64,000 bases of DNA from the NCBI RefSeq assembly GCF_012913485.1, contig NZ_CP051774.1, forward strand, positions 3,534,001 to 3,598,000, in the 5' to 3' direction. Source of the DNA: Luteolibacter luteus (lineage in GTDB: Bacteria > Verrucomicrobiota > Verrucomicrobiia > Verrucomicrobiales > Akkermansiaceae). The position numbers were made by a program, and so were the translations under genes. The first letter of the stretch is position 1. Each line of letters starts with the position of its first letter. The notes beneath the pieces were generated by a model. The model worked only from the letters and a program-made list of their open reading frames with translations, made no database searches and was not told where the DNA came from. Positions 19,683-27,002 of the stretch are shown here, piece by piece.

Positions 19683-20432
19683 TCAATTCGCAGCGATCTG
19701 CTGCCAATCGATGTTCCTGGCCACCAGATCGCCCAGAAGCTCGCGGACCAGCTTGTCTGCTTGTTCCAGTGCCGGGGCGGGAAGGGCTCCGGGTTGAGGT
19801 GCTTCGGTGACGTCACCCTTGAACTCCGTGCTCACTGTCACATAGGCCCATTTCTGGGCCTCGCCTTTTTTCAGGCGATCCTTCATGTCGATCTTGGTCC
19901 GCTTCGAGTGGTCGTCGGTCACCACCTCGTGGCCCACGAAGAAATACATCGTCAGGAAATTGCGCGTGACCGCTTCCTTGGTGCCCTCGATCAGGTCCTT
20001 CTTCCGCGAGAGCAGGCATCGCACTGGGATCGCACGCTGGCCGGGGATCTCCAGGACGGACATCTGTTCGTCATAGATCTTATGCCCTTGGGCCGGCATG
20101 CAGCGTTGCGGACGGTGAATGGAATTCGCCAGGTCGTAACCGGACATCACGATCGAAATATCGGCGATCGCCTCCACGTCGGAACGCCCGGTTAGGAAAT
20201 CCCAGCTTCCCGGCTTGAACTTCACGCACAGCGCTTTCGAAAAGCGCGTGTCTGAAGCCAGCGACTCCCGCTCCTCCTTGGACGCCTCCCGCGGATGGGT
20301 ATCCCATGCTCCTAGCTTCGTCGGGATCTCCATGCCCATTGCCGATTCCGTCAGGCGGAGAGGGGGCAGGAAGTAAATGGTGGAAAGCCCCAGGCCGAGG
20401 ATGGCCGCCAGAATCCATGAACGATGCTTCAT
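19683..20432 (-). CDS. Exosortase-associated EpsI-type protein (DUF3485)
   Basis: A 249-residue protein with an N-terminal membrane segment (about 5-25) and the EpsI signature region IHRPQRCMPAQGH, corresponding to H-R-P-E-x-C-L/M-P of the family, with further conserved Arg and Phe positions (VRCLLSR, YFFVGHEV). EpsI proteins are found next to or fused with exosortases in exopolysaccharide loci. It starts 10 bases after the exosortase stop and is surely co-transcribed with it. Its biochemical function is unknown; secretion with the polymer system is inferred. Confidence 0.85.
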   Translation of the reverse strand: MKHRSWILAAILGLGLSTIYFLPPLRLTESAMGMEIPTKLGAWDTHPREASKEERESLASDTRFSKALCVKFKPGSWDFLTGRSDVEAIADISIVMSGYDLANSIHRPQRCMPAQGHKIYDEQMSVLEIPGQRAIPVRCLLSRKKDLIEGTKEAVTRNFLTMYFFVGHEVVTDDHSKRTKIDMKDRLKKGEAQKWAYVTVSTEFKGDVTEAPQPGALPAPALEQADKLVRELLGDLVARNIDWQQIAAN

Positions 20433-20442
20433 CAGGTCTTCC

Positions 20443-21411
20443 TCAGTTTGCTTCGGCTTTCTGGACCACCACCGTGCGGACCTGCTTCTTCCGCGGGCGG
20501 CGCCATGGAACCCCTTGCTCGAGCGCCGAGTGGACGATCATCAGCAGGACCAGGGAGATGGGATAGAAGATCACCAGGCCGGACCAGTCGTGCCAGGTAT
20601 TCGCCGCGAACTCCGGGTCACCGTATTCGGCGATCACGAAGATCGAGGTGAGCCGCATCATGTTGCCCAAGATCGCCAGCGGGAAAGCCGCCAGGCAGAG
20701 CAGGGCCTTCTTCCACAGGGAGACCTTTGCGATGTAGGCCCAGACGGAGGAGATCATGATCAGCGCCATCAGCGAGCGGATGCCGCCGCAGCCTTCGTCG
20801 ATCTTCAGCGGTGCCCAGCGGTCGTTGGCGGAAAAGATCTGGGTGCCCTGCACCACCGTTTTCACGCCGAAAAGGTTCGATCCCCATTGGGCCAGCTTCG
20901 TGGCCATGATCTGGAGTTTCGTGGTTGCCTGTTGGAATTCAGGTACCGGGATCGCCAGCCACAGGAAGAAAAGCGGGAAGAAGGTCAGCCGTGCCACTTG
21001 CCAGCCCCACAAATAGAGCGTGGAGCCCCAGAGAATCATCGGGAGTCCGCCCACCGAGAGACGGGCTTGGCCACAGCGGTGACCCGCCACGAAAAGAGCG
21101 ATCCCCAGGAAGAGTATGGGAAGCCCCCACATGTTGGAGGAGGATACCGCGGCGAGCCGGCGCAGGTTCTTCCATTGCCACGCGATCAGACCGATCATGA
21201 TCACCGGCACCAGATAGCCGTGCTCATAGTCGGTCTCCTTGTTCCAAGTGCTTTCCAGCCAATAGAGCGGCGAGCGGTGGCCGCCATTGCCGAAGCCGGG
21301 AACCACGAAATAGAAAATCGCGATGATCAGTCCGCAAAGCACCGGACCGAGCCACGACGGAACACCCTGATTTCCGGCGGCGGGAGAGGCTTGCGATTTC
21401 GAGCTTTCCAT
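20443..21411 (-). CDS. Exosortase (Xrt/EpsH family)
   Basis: A 322-residue integral membrane transpeptidase with eight or so hydrophobic segments. All three catalytic positions of the family are present: Cys208 in EGCGGIRSL, Arg253 in GNMMRL and His274 in the WHDWSG segment. Exosortases cut C-terminal PEP-CTERM-like sorting tails and transfer the protein, by analogy with archaeosortase and sortase. The subgroup cannot be named. ATG at 21411 is preferred over an upstream start that would intrude toward prs. No protein with a recognisable sorting tail occurs in this window. Confidence 0.9.
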   Translation of the reverse strand: MESSKSQASPAAGNQGVPSWLGPVLCGLIIAIFYFVVPGFGNGGHRSPLYWLESTWNKETDYEHGYLVPVIMIGLIAWQWKNLRRLAAVSSSNMWGLPILFLGIALFVAGHRCGQARLSVGGLPMILWGSTLYLWGWQVARLTFFPLFFLWLAIPVPEFQQATTKLQIMATKLAQWGSNLFGVKTVVQGTQIFSANDRWAPLKIDEGCGGIRSLMALIMISSVWAYIAKVSLWKKALLCLAAFPLAILGNMMRLTSIFVIAEYGDPEFAANTWHDWSGLVIFYPISLVLLMIVHSALEQGVPWRRPRKKQVRTVVVQKAEAN

Positions 21412-21491
21412 CTTTCGTCGGGATGCAGGGTTGCCGATCCGGCTTGGACTGTCAACAATCCCGGCCCGCCGCCCGTTGCCCCGCACTTTTC

Positions 21492-22418
21492 ATGAAACTC
21501 ATCAGTGGTACCGCCCACCGCGCACTCGCCGAGCGCATTGCCGAAAATCTTGGTGCTCCGCTTGCCGATGTCCATGTCACCGCCTTTCCCGACGGTGAAA
21601 CTTTCGTCAAAATCAACGAGAACATCCGCGGGGATGATGTCTTCATCGTCCAGCCCAGCTGCCCGCCGACGAATCACAACATCATGGAGCTGCTGATCAT
21701 GGTGGACGCCGCTCGCCGCGCCAGCGCGGGCCGGATCACCGCCGTGATGCCCTTCTTCGGATACGCCCGCCAGGACCGCAAGGACCAGCCGCGCGTCCCC
21801 ATCACTGCCAAGCTGGTGGCGAACTTGCTGACTTCCGCCGGCGTCGGCCGCGTCCTGACCATGGACCTCCACGCCCCGCAGATTCAGGGTTTCTTCGATA
21901 TCCCGGTGGACCATCTCTATGCCAAGCCGGCGCTGATCCACTACCTTCGGGAGCGCCATCCCGATCCCTCGAACATCACCGTGGTATCCCCGGATGTCGG
22001 CGGCGTGAAGATGGCCCGGTCCTATGCCGAGGCACTCGGTGCCGATCTCGCCATCGTGGCGAAGCATCGCGTCAGCGCCACCCGTGTGGAGGCTACGAAC
22101 GTGATCGGTGATGTGGATGGCCGGGATGTGATCCTGGTTGATGACATGACCGAGACCGCCGGAACGCTTACCGCAGCCGCGGAGATCCTCGGGAAAAACG
22201 GGGCGAAGCGAATTTTTGCCGGGGTATCCCATGCCGTGCTCGGCGATTTGGGCCGCGAGCGGATCAAGAATTCCGTCATCGAGGAGATCATCACCACCGA
22301 TTCCGTGCCCCAAGCCACTGGCGATAAGGTCCGCGCGGTCGAAATTGCACCCCTTATGGGAGAGGCGATCCGCCGTATCCATGAGGGCCAATCGGTGACC
22401 TCCCTTTTCGACCTCTGA
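21492..22418 (+). CDS. prs: Ribose-phosphate pyrophosphokinase
   Basis: A 308-residue enzyme making PRPP from ribose-5-phosphate and ATP for purine, pyrimidine, histidine and tryptophan synthesis in the cytoplasm. Visible are FPDGETFVKI, the catalytic flexible loop GYARQDRKDQPR, the metal site TMDLHAPQIQGFF, and the PRPP loop LVDDMTETAGT. It starts at ATG 21492, 80 bases from the divergent exosortase start; the usual Ile in the PRPP loop is Thr here. It is followed after 109 bases by rplY, which has its own promoter. Confidence 0.93.
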   Translation: MKLISGTAHRALAERIAENLGAPLADVHVTAFPDGETFVKINENIRGDDVFIVQPSCPPTNHNIMELLIMVDAARRASAGRITAVMPFFGYARQDRKDQPRVPITAKLVANLLTSAGVGRVLTMDLHAPQIQGFFDIPVDHLYAKPALIHYLRERHPDPSNITVVSPDVGGVKMARSYAEALGADLAIVAKHRVSATRVEATNVIGDVDGRDVILVDDMTETAGTLTAAAEILGKNGAKRIFAGVSHAVLGDLGRERIKNSVIEEIITTDSVPQATGDKVRAVEIAPLMGEAIRRIHEGQSVTSLFDL

Positions 22419-22438
22419 TTCCGGAAGCGAACAAAATT

Positions 22439-22467
22439 TTGACAAACCGGGAAGCGCCCGCTACAGA
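22439..22467 (+). promoter_or_regulatory. Sigma70-type promoter of rplY
   Basis: A perfect TTGACA (22439-22444), exactly 17 bases, then TACAGA (22462-22467). Transcription would begin near 22474, giving a leader of about 54 bases before the rplY ATG at 22528. This is the best consensus promoter seen in the window. Confidence 0.6.
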
Positions 22468-22527
22468 CGCCGCCCCCGGCCGCGGAAATGCCTCGGTCGG
22501 AACCTGAATTCTCAAGCCCTTTTCGTC

Positions 22528-23112
22528 ATGGCCAAGAAGCACGTCCTCAAAGCCGAACCGCGCCAACGCACCGGTTCCGGAGTCCTCAAGCAAATGCGCC
22601 GCGAGGGCTGGGTCCCCTCCGTGATCTACGGACGCGGCTCGGAAAACAAGAACCTGAAGGTCGATGCAAAGGCCTTCGACGAGTTGCTGGCCCACGCCAC
22701 CTCGGAAAACATTCTCCTCAACCTGGATCTCGGTGGTGTGAACCAGCTGGCCTTCCTCCAAGCCGTCCAGCACGACGCGCTTTCCGGCAAGGCTCTCCAC
22801 GTTGACTTCCTCGCCATCGACGAGAAGACCGAAATCACCGCCCACATCCCCGTCCACCTCACCGGCGAGCCTGCCGGCGTGAAGGCAGGCGGCATGCTGG
22901 AGCAGCTCAGCCACAACCTCGAAGTCCGCTGCGCCGCTGCTGACCTTCCGGAAGTGCTCGAGTTCGATGTGACCGGCCTCAACGAAGGTGATTCCCTTCA
23001 CATCGGCGACGTCAAGCTGCCGGCTGGTGTAACCGCGACCCACGCTGCCGAAGTTGTCATCGCTCACGTGGCGAAGACCGCTGCCGCGGTTTCCGAGGCA
23101 GCTGGCGCCTGA
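22528..23112 (+). CDS. rplY: 50S ribosomal protein L25 (CTC/TL5 long form)
   Basis: A 194-residue bL25 protein with the N-terminal 5S rRNA-binding domain (LKAEPRQRTGSGVLKQMRREGWVPSVIYG) and the C-terminal TL5 domain (HVDFLAIDEKTEITAHIPVHLTGEPAGVKAGG). The long form is standard outside gamma-proteobacteria. Gene order rplY-pth matches many bacterial genomes. A terminator hairpin follows directly. Confidence 0.93.
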   Translation: MAKKHVLKAEPRQRTGSGVLKQMRREGWVPSVIYGRGSENKNLKVDAKAFDELLAHATSENILLNLDLGGVNQLAFLQAVQHDALSGKALHVDFLAIDEKTEITAHIPVHLTGEPAGVKAGGMLEQLSHNLEVRCAAADLPEVLEFDVTGLNEGDSLHIGDVKLPAGVTATHAAEVVIAHVAKTAAAVSEAAGA

Positions 23113-23134
23113 GTTTGATTTTTTCAGATCGCAG

Positions 23135-23170
23135 AAGCCCGGTCCGCTCCCGCGGTCCGGGCTTTTGTTT
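23135..23170 (+). terminator. Rho-independent terminator after rplY
   Basis: Arms AAGCCCGGTCCG (23135-23146) and CGGTCCGGGCTT (23153-23164) pair with one T-T mismatch around a 6-base loop, followed by TTTTGTTT (partly overlapping the arm). It lies just upstream of the pth start, so pth may depend on read-through. Confidence 0.65.
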
Positions 23171-23182
23171 GAAGGCCTTTCC

Positions 23183-23770
23183 GTGGATTCCGGACCCTCC
23201 ATCCCTCTGATCGTCGGCCTCGGCAATCCCGGCAGGCAATATGAGGGCACGCGCCACAACGTCGGCTTCATGGTGCTCGACCGCATGGCGGCCCAAGCGG
23301 GGGCGGTCTTCGAGTCCCGGCCGAGATGGCAGTCCCACGTGGCGAAGCTGCCCGGCAGCGGGATCCTGCTGGTGAAGCCCCAGAGCTTCATGAATCTGAG
23401 CGGCCGCCCGGTCCGGCAGATCGCTAGCTTTCACAAGTGGGGCCCGGAGCGGGTTTTCGTGATCTATGACGATGTTGCGCTGCCGCTCGGCAAGTTGCGG
23501 ATCCGCGAGAAGGGCAGCGCGGGCGGCCACAATGGGATCAAGTCGATGATCGAGCATTTCGGCTCCGACAATTTCCCCCGTCTCAAAATTGGAATCGGGG
23601 GTGCCGAGCCCGGAAATATGACCGGCCATGTGCTCGGAAATTTCCGGGAAGAAGAGCGGGAACTGCTTGAAAACACGCTTGCAAGGGCCGTGGACGCTGT
23701 GCAGCTTGCGCTCTCCCAAGGCCTCGGCCCCGCCGCAAATTTTTACAATAGTAGCAACGGAACACCCTAA
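23183..23770 (+). CDS. pth: Peptidyl-tRNA hydrolase
   Basis: A 195-residue Pth that releases peptides from stalled peptidyl-tRNAs. Motifs are LIVGLGNPGRQYEGTRHNVGF (catalytic His in TRHN), KPQSFMNLSG, YDDVALPLGKLRI (Asp) and GSAGGHNGIKS. GTG at 23183 is chosen because GAAGG lies 7 bases upstream and the homologous core begins right after it. It is followed by rpsF after 13 bases. Confidence 0.92.
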   Translation: MDSGPSIPLIVGLGNPGRQYEGTRHNVGFMVLDRMAAQAGAVFESRPRWQSHVAKLPGSGILLVKPQSFMNLSGRPVRQIASFHKWGPERVFVIYDDVALPLGKLRIREKGSAGGHNGIKSMIEHFGSDNFPRLKIGIGGAEPGNMTGHVLGNFREEERELLENTLARAVDAVQLALSQGLGPAANFYNSSNGTP

Positions 23771-23783
23771 CAACCTCCATCAG

Positions 23784-24071
23784 ATGAGCAGGAAATACGA
23801 AGGACTGATTGTCCTGAACACCAAGTCGATCGAAGGCAGCGTCGAAGATCTCGTCACCGCCGTGAGCAAGGAAATCGAAGCCGAAGGCGCGAAGCTGGAC
23901 GAAGTGCAGCAGCTCGGCCGCAAGAAGTTCGCCTACAACTCCCGTCACCTCGAGAGCGGCCACTACGTGAACTACTTCTTCAAGGCTGAACCGGCTGCCA
24001 TCGACCGCATCCAGGCCAAGCTCAAGCTGAACGGAAACGTTCACCTGCAGCACTTCCAGCGCGTGGCTTGA
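23784..24071 (+). CDS. rpsF: 30S ribosomal protein S6
   Basis: A 95-residue bS6 protein (KYEGLIVLNTKSIEGSVEDLV, then KKFAYNSRHLESGHYVNYFF), normal length. It binds 16S rRNA with S18 in the small subunit. The longer in-frame extension upstream lies inside pth and is rejected. It precedes ssb by 78 bases, the common rpsF-ssb order, but rpsR and rplI do not follow here. Confidence 0.93.
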   Translation: MSRKYEGLIVLNTKSIEGSVEDLVTAVSKEIEAEGAKLDEVQQLGRKKFAYNSRHLESGHYVNYFFKAEPAAIDRIQAKLKLNGNVHLQHFQRVA

Positions 24072-24109
24072 TCCAGTTTCAGGGAGCTGTTCAAGGGAAC
24101 GGCTTCCGG

Positions 24110-24140
24110 CTTGCCCTTCCTCCCCGGTTCTCCCTAGCCT
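24110..24140 (+). promoter_or_regulatory. Candidate promoter immediately upstream of ssb
   Basis: TTGCCC near 24110, an 18-base spacer, and TAGCCT at 24135-24140. The predicted start of transcription falls about 3 bases before the ssb ATG at 24150, so the transcript could be nearly leaderless. Read-through from rpsF is the alternative. Confidence 0.35.
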
Positions 24141-24149
24141 CGCTCTGCC

Positions 24150-24656
24150 ATGGCCAATCTGAACAAAGTCCTGCTCCTCGGAAACCTGACCCGCGACCCC
24201 GAGGTGCGCTATACGCCCAAAGGCACTGCCGTGGGTGATCTGGGAATCGCCGTGAACCGGCGCGTCTCGGATGGCAATGGCAACTGGTCCGACGAAGTGA
24301 CCTTCGTGGATGTGACCGTCTGGGGTACCAATGCCGAGAACGCTCAGAAATTCCTCACCAAGGGCCGCGGCGTCTTCATCGAAGGCCGCCTGCAGATGGA
24401 TACTTGGGAGGACAAGCAGTCCGGCCAGAAGCGCAGCAAGCTCAAGGTCGTCGCCGAAGTTCTCCAGTTCCTACCCGATGGCAAGGAACGCGCGGGCGGC
24501 GGCGGTGGTGGTGGCGGTGGCTACCAGCAGCGCGAAAGCGGTGGTGGCGGCGGCGGAGGTGGCTACCAGCAGCGCGCCGCATCCGGTCCCCCGCAGGGCG
24601 GCTCGCCCGCTGATTCGGGTGACTACCACGACGAGGACGACGACATCCCGTTCTGA
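24150..24656 (+). CDS. ssb: Single-stranded DNA-binding protein
   Basis: A 168-residue SSB. The OB-fold covers about 1-110 (LNKVLLLGNLTRDPEVRYTPKG, TFVDVTVWGTNAENAQKFL, KGRGVFIEGRLQ). A low-complexity linker holds two copies of a glycine-run plus YQQR unit, and the conserved acidic tip DDDIPF ends the protein and recruits repair and replication partners. A strong terminator follows. Confidence 0.94.
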   Translation: MANLNKVLLLGNLTRDPEVRYTPKGTAVGDLGIAVNRRVSDGNGNWSDEVTFVDVTVWGTNAENAQKFLTKGRGVFIEGRLQMDTWEDKQSGQKRSKLKVVAEVLQFLPDGKERAGGGGGGGGGYQQRESGGGGGGGGYQQRAASGPPQGGSPADSGDYHDEDDDIPF

Positions 24657-24668
24657 GATTTCGAAAAC

Positions 24669-24697
24669 GGCCGGGCGAAAGTCCGGCCTTTTTCTTT
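24669..24697 (+). terminator. Rho-independent terminator after ssb
   Basis: GGCCGGGC (24669-24676), loop GAAA, GTCCGGCC (24681-24688) and a TTTTTC tract form an 8-bp stem with one G-T pair. Confidence 0.8.
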
Positions 24698-24740
24698 TCA
24701 AGATGGGGGCAACTCCAAGGGAAGAGGCGGGCACCCTCGG

Positions 24741-24786
24741 CCGACCGGGGGGGGCAGGGCTGACCGGGGTGAGACAGGGCCGACCG
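24741..24786. repeat. Degenerate 20-bp tandem repeat
   Basis: Two and a third copies of a unit beginning C(C/T)GACCGGGG and ending CAGGG lie at 24741-24759, 24760-24779 and 24780-24786. It is non-coding, in the spacer between the ssb terminator and purK. The full gap 24698-25111 contains this tandem, the 170-bp element listed next and no credible gene. Confidence 0.5.
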
Positions 24787-24898
24787 CTTCGTCTCCGGAT
24801 CAATCTGGCGCTCTTGGGATCGCCAGCGACCCGGCTCGCAGAGCGGTCCTCAATAACAGTTATTTCTCCAGGTTGCTTCGTCTCCGCTTTGTCTGAGC

Positions 24899-25068
24899 CT
24901 GGCAGTAGAAAAGCTACCTGCCACATGTGCGAAGCTCGCCTCCAGCGTGCTTCCTACCCCTCGTTCCGCTGCTCCCGGATTCTTCCCCTTCGATGTTCAA
25001 CGTTGGGAGTTCCATGTTCGACGTTCGCCTCCCATCGAGCCTGTTAATTTCCCTGTTATAACAGGCGG
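24899..25068 (-). repeat. 170-bp dispersed intergenic element, copy A
   Basis: Read on the minus strand it begins CCGCCTGTTATAACAGGGAA, continues with GAACxTCGAAC-type iterons, a GGAACG and AGGAAGCA segment, and ends TTCTACTGCCAGG. The same order of blocks over the same length occurs at 34717-34886 on the plus strand. The first end holds a perfect 14-bp palindrome, CCTGTTATAACAGG. No open frame is shared, so it looks like a non-coding mobile-type repeat. Confidence 0.6.
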
Positions 25069-25111
25069 AACAGGCGCCGGAATCCGGAGCTTCCCGACCC
25101 CGGAAAGCTCC

Positions 25112-26275
25112 TCAGAACGCCCGGCCCTTCCCCAGCAGCTCCGCCTTGATCGCGGAAGCCCGCTGCAAGCACTCGTCCGCTTCCGCACCGAGGAAATTGG
25201 CATGCCCCATCTTCCGTCGTCCGATCGCGCGACGCTTCCCGTAGAGATGCAGGAATGCCGACCCATCCTCGAACAACGGAGTCCAATCCGGTGCCTCGCT
25301 CTCGCCGGGCCACATGTCGCCCAGCAGGTTCAGCATCACCACCGGAGACAGAAGTTTCGGCGAGCCGGCAGGCATCCCGCAAGTCACCCGGACCTGTTGC
25401 TCGAATTGCGAGGTCGCACAGGCATCCAGCGTGTGGTGGCCGGAGTTGTGAGGGCGCGGAGCCATTTCGTTCACCAGCACCGAGCCATCCTTCAGGTAGA
25501 AGAATTCCACGCCCATGATGCCGGTGTAATCGAGCGCTTCCGCCACGCGGCAGGCGATGATCTTTGCCTCCGCAGCGACCGCCGCGCTCACCCGAGCCGG
25601 TACGATCGAGACATCCAGAATGTGATGGCGATGGCGGTTCTCCGCAGGATCATAGGCCACCAGCGATCCATTGCTGGAACGCGCAACCATGACCGAAAGC
25701 TCCAGCTCGAAAGGAATGAAGGCCTCCAGCACTGCCCGGTCCGTGCCGAAGTTTGCCCACACGTTTGCCAGATCCTCGCCGCCGTTCAGTTTCAGCTGCC
25801 CCTTGCCATCGTAGCCGAAAGCGGCGGTCTTCAGCACGGCAGGCGTGCCGATTTGCTGGACGGCTGCCGCGAGCTCTTCGGCGGAGGCCACCACGGCGAA
25901 GGGGGCGCAGGGGATGCCGTTCTGCTTGAGGAAATTTTTCTCCCGTTCGCGATGCTGGCAGATCGCCACCGCATTGGGGGAAGGATGCAGTGCGATTTTT
26001 GCGGCCACCGCTTCCAAGGTCTCGCGCGGGATGTTTTCAAACTCCACGGTCGCCACCACCGCCTTGGCCACGAACTCCTCAAGAGCCTCGGGAGAATCGA
26101 AAGGCGCATCGATCGCCTCGTCCGCCACGACGATCGCGGGGGCTTCGAGGCCGCCGGTCCACACCAGCGTGCGATAGCCCATGCGGCGGGCTGCCATGCA
26201 AAACATGCGGCCGAGCTGGCCGCCGCCGAGGATGCCGAGCACGGCGCCCGGAGCGATGACTGAAGATGGATTCAC
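25112..26275 (-). CDS. purK: 5-(carboxyamino)imidazole ribonucleotide synthase
   Basis: A 387-residue ATP-grasp enzyme converting AIR, ATP and bicarbonate to N5-CAIR in purine synthesis. It shows LGILGGGQLGRMF, FENIPRETLE, AVLKTAAFGYDGKGQ, FIPFELELSVMVARS, VEFFYLKDGSVLVNEMAPRPHNSGHHT and AFLHLYGK. Start ATG at 26275. It lies 63 bases downstream of purE in the same direction, the usual purEK order. Confidence 0.94.
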   Translation of the reverse strand: MNPSSVIAPGAVLGILGGGQLGRMFCMAARRMGYRTLVWTGGLEAPAIVVADEAIDAPFDSPEALEEFVAKAVVATVEFENIPRETLEAVAAKIALHPSPNAVAICQHREREKNFLKQNGIPCAPFAVVASAEELAAAVQQIGTPAVLKTAAFGYDGKGQLKLNGGEDLANVWANFGTDRAVLEAFIPFELELSVMVARSSNGSLVAYDPAENRHRHHILDVSIVPARVSAAVAAEAKIIACRVAEALDYTGIMGVEFFYLKDGSVLVNEMAPRPHNSGHHTLDACATSQFEQQVRVTCGMPAGSPKLLSPVVMLNLLGDMWPGESEAPDWTPLFEDGSAFLHLYGKRRAIGRRKMGHANFLGAEADECLQRASAIKAELLGKGRAF

Positions 26276-26300
26276 GGATGCGTTGGAGACGGGGGAGCCA

Positions 26301-26327
26301 CGGAATACACGGAACTCCCGGAAAGAA
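26301..26327. repeat. Three 9-bp direct repeats (CGGAAnnnn)
   Basis: CGGAATACA, CGGAACTCC and CGGAAAGAA follow head to tail in the 63-bp purE-purK spacer. Copy number is low and the match covers five of nine positions, so significance is uncertain. Confidence 0.3.
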
Positions 26328-26338
26328 AAAAGCCAGAA

Positions 26339-26833
26339 TCAGCCCAGTTTCGGCAGCTCGGCGGCTTTTACGGTGTCATTCTGCTTCTTGCGGAAGGCCT
26401 GGAGCTTTTCCAACAGCCCCGGATTTTCGCCCGCCAGCATCGCCACGGCGAAGAGCGCCGCATTGATCGCCCCGGCCTTTCCGATCGCGAAGGTCGCCGT
26501 CGGGATCCCGCCCGGCATCTGGACGATCGAGAGCAGGGAGTCCATGCCCTTCAGCGCGTGGGATTCCACCGGGACACCCAGCACCGGCAGATCGGTGATC
26601 GCGGCGGTCATCCCCGGCAGGTGAGCCGCCCCGCCCGCACCGGCAATGATCGTTTTCAGGCCGCGGCCACGGGCTTCCGTCGCATACGAGAAAAGCTTGT
26701 CCGGCGTCCGGTGGGCGCTGACGACCTCCGCTTCCCACGCCACGCCGAAGTCTTCCAGCGTGCGTGCTGCGTGCTCCATCGTCGGCCAATCCGACGTGCT
26801 ACCCATGATGATGCCGACGAGGGGCGTTGCCAT
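26339..26833 (-). CDS. purE: N5-CAIR mutase
   Basis: A 164-residue class I PurE that moves the carboxylate of N5-CAIR to form CAIR. It shows [41 protein letters not shown] and [29 protein letters not shown], including the catalytic His of SAHR. ATG at 26833 is preferred; an upstream start would read through the adjacent repeat. It is the first gene of a purEK operon. Confidence 0.95.
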   Translation of the reverse strand: MATPLVGIIMGSTSDWPTMEHAARTLEDFGVAWEAEVVSAHRTPDKLFSYATEARGRGLKTIIAGAGGAAHLPGMTAAITDLPVLGVPVESHALKGMDSLLSIVQMPGGIPTATFAIGKAGAINAALFAVAMLAGENPGLLEKLQAFRKKQNDTVKAAELPKLG

Positions 26834-26845
26834 GCGGGAAAGGCA

Positions 26846-26925
26846 AGACAGAAGACTTGAAGACGCAAGACCCAAGACTGGAAAATCTCCGCTAGCGGGA
26901 GCTGCAAGTCTTTTGTCTTCTGTCT
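26846..26925. repeat. Palindromic AAGAC-iteron element
   Basis: Five AAGAC pentamers spaced by 2-3 bases occupy 26845-26878. The 11-bp arm AGACAGAAGAC (26846-26856) has a perfect inverted partner GTCTTCTGTCT at 26915-26925. The centre holds a second, nearly perfect palindrome CTCCGCTAGCGGGAG. It fills the divergent spacer between purE and thrB and could fold into a long hairpin or bind a regulator. Confidence 0.55.
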
Positions 26926-27002
26926 GAAAGCCTTCCGTTCCTCCTTGCTGACCTTATTCGCGCTCGCCCCTGGCCCGCTCCCCTGCTACCCCCCGCGCGC
27001 TC

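Noticed and set aside
22420-22520. Possible tRNA gene near rplY
   Set aside because: No cloverleaf with T-loop GTTCGA and CCA end could be drawn; the sequence is better explained by a TTGACA-TACAGA promoter and leader.
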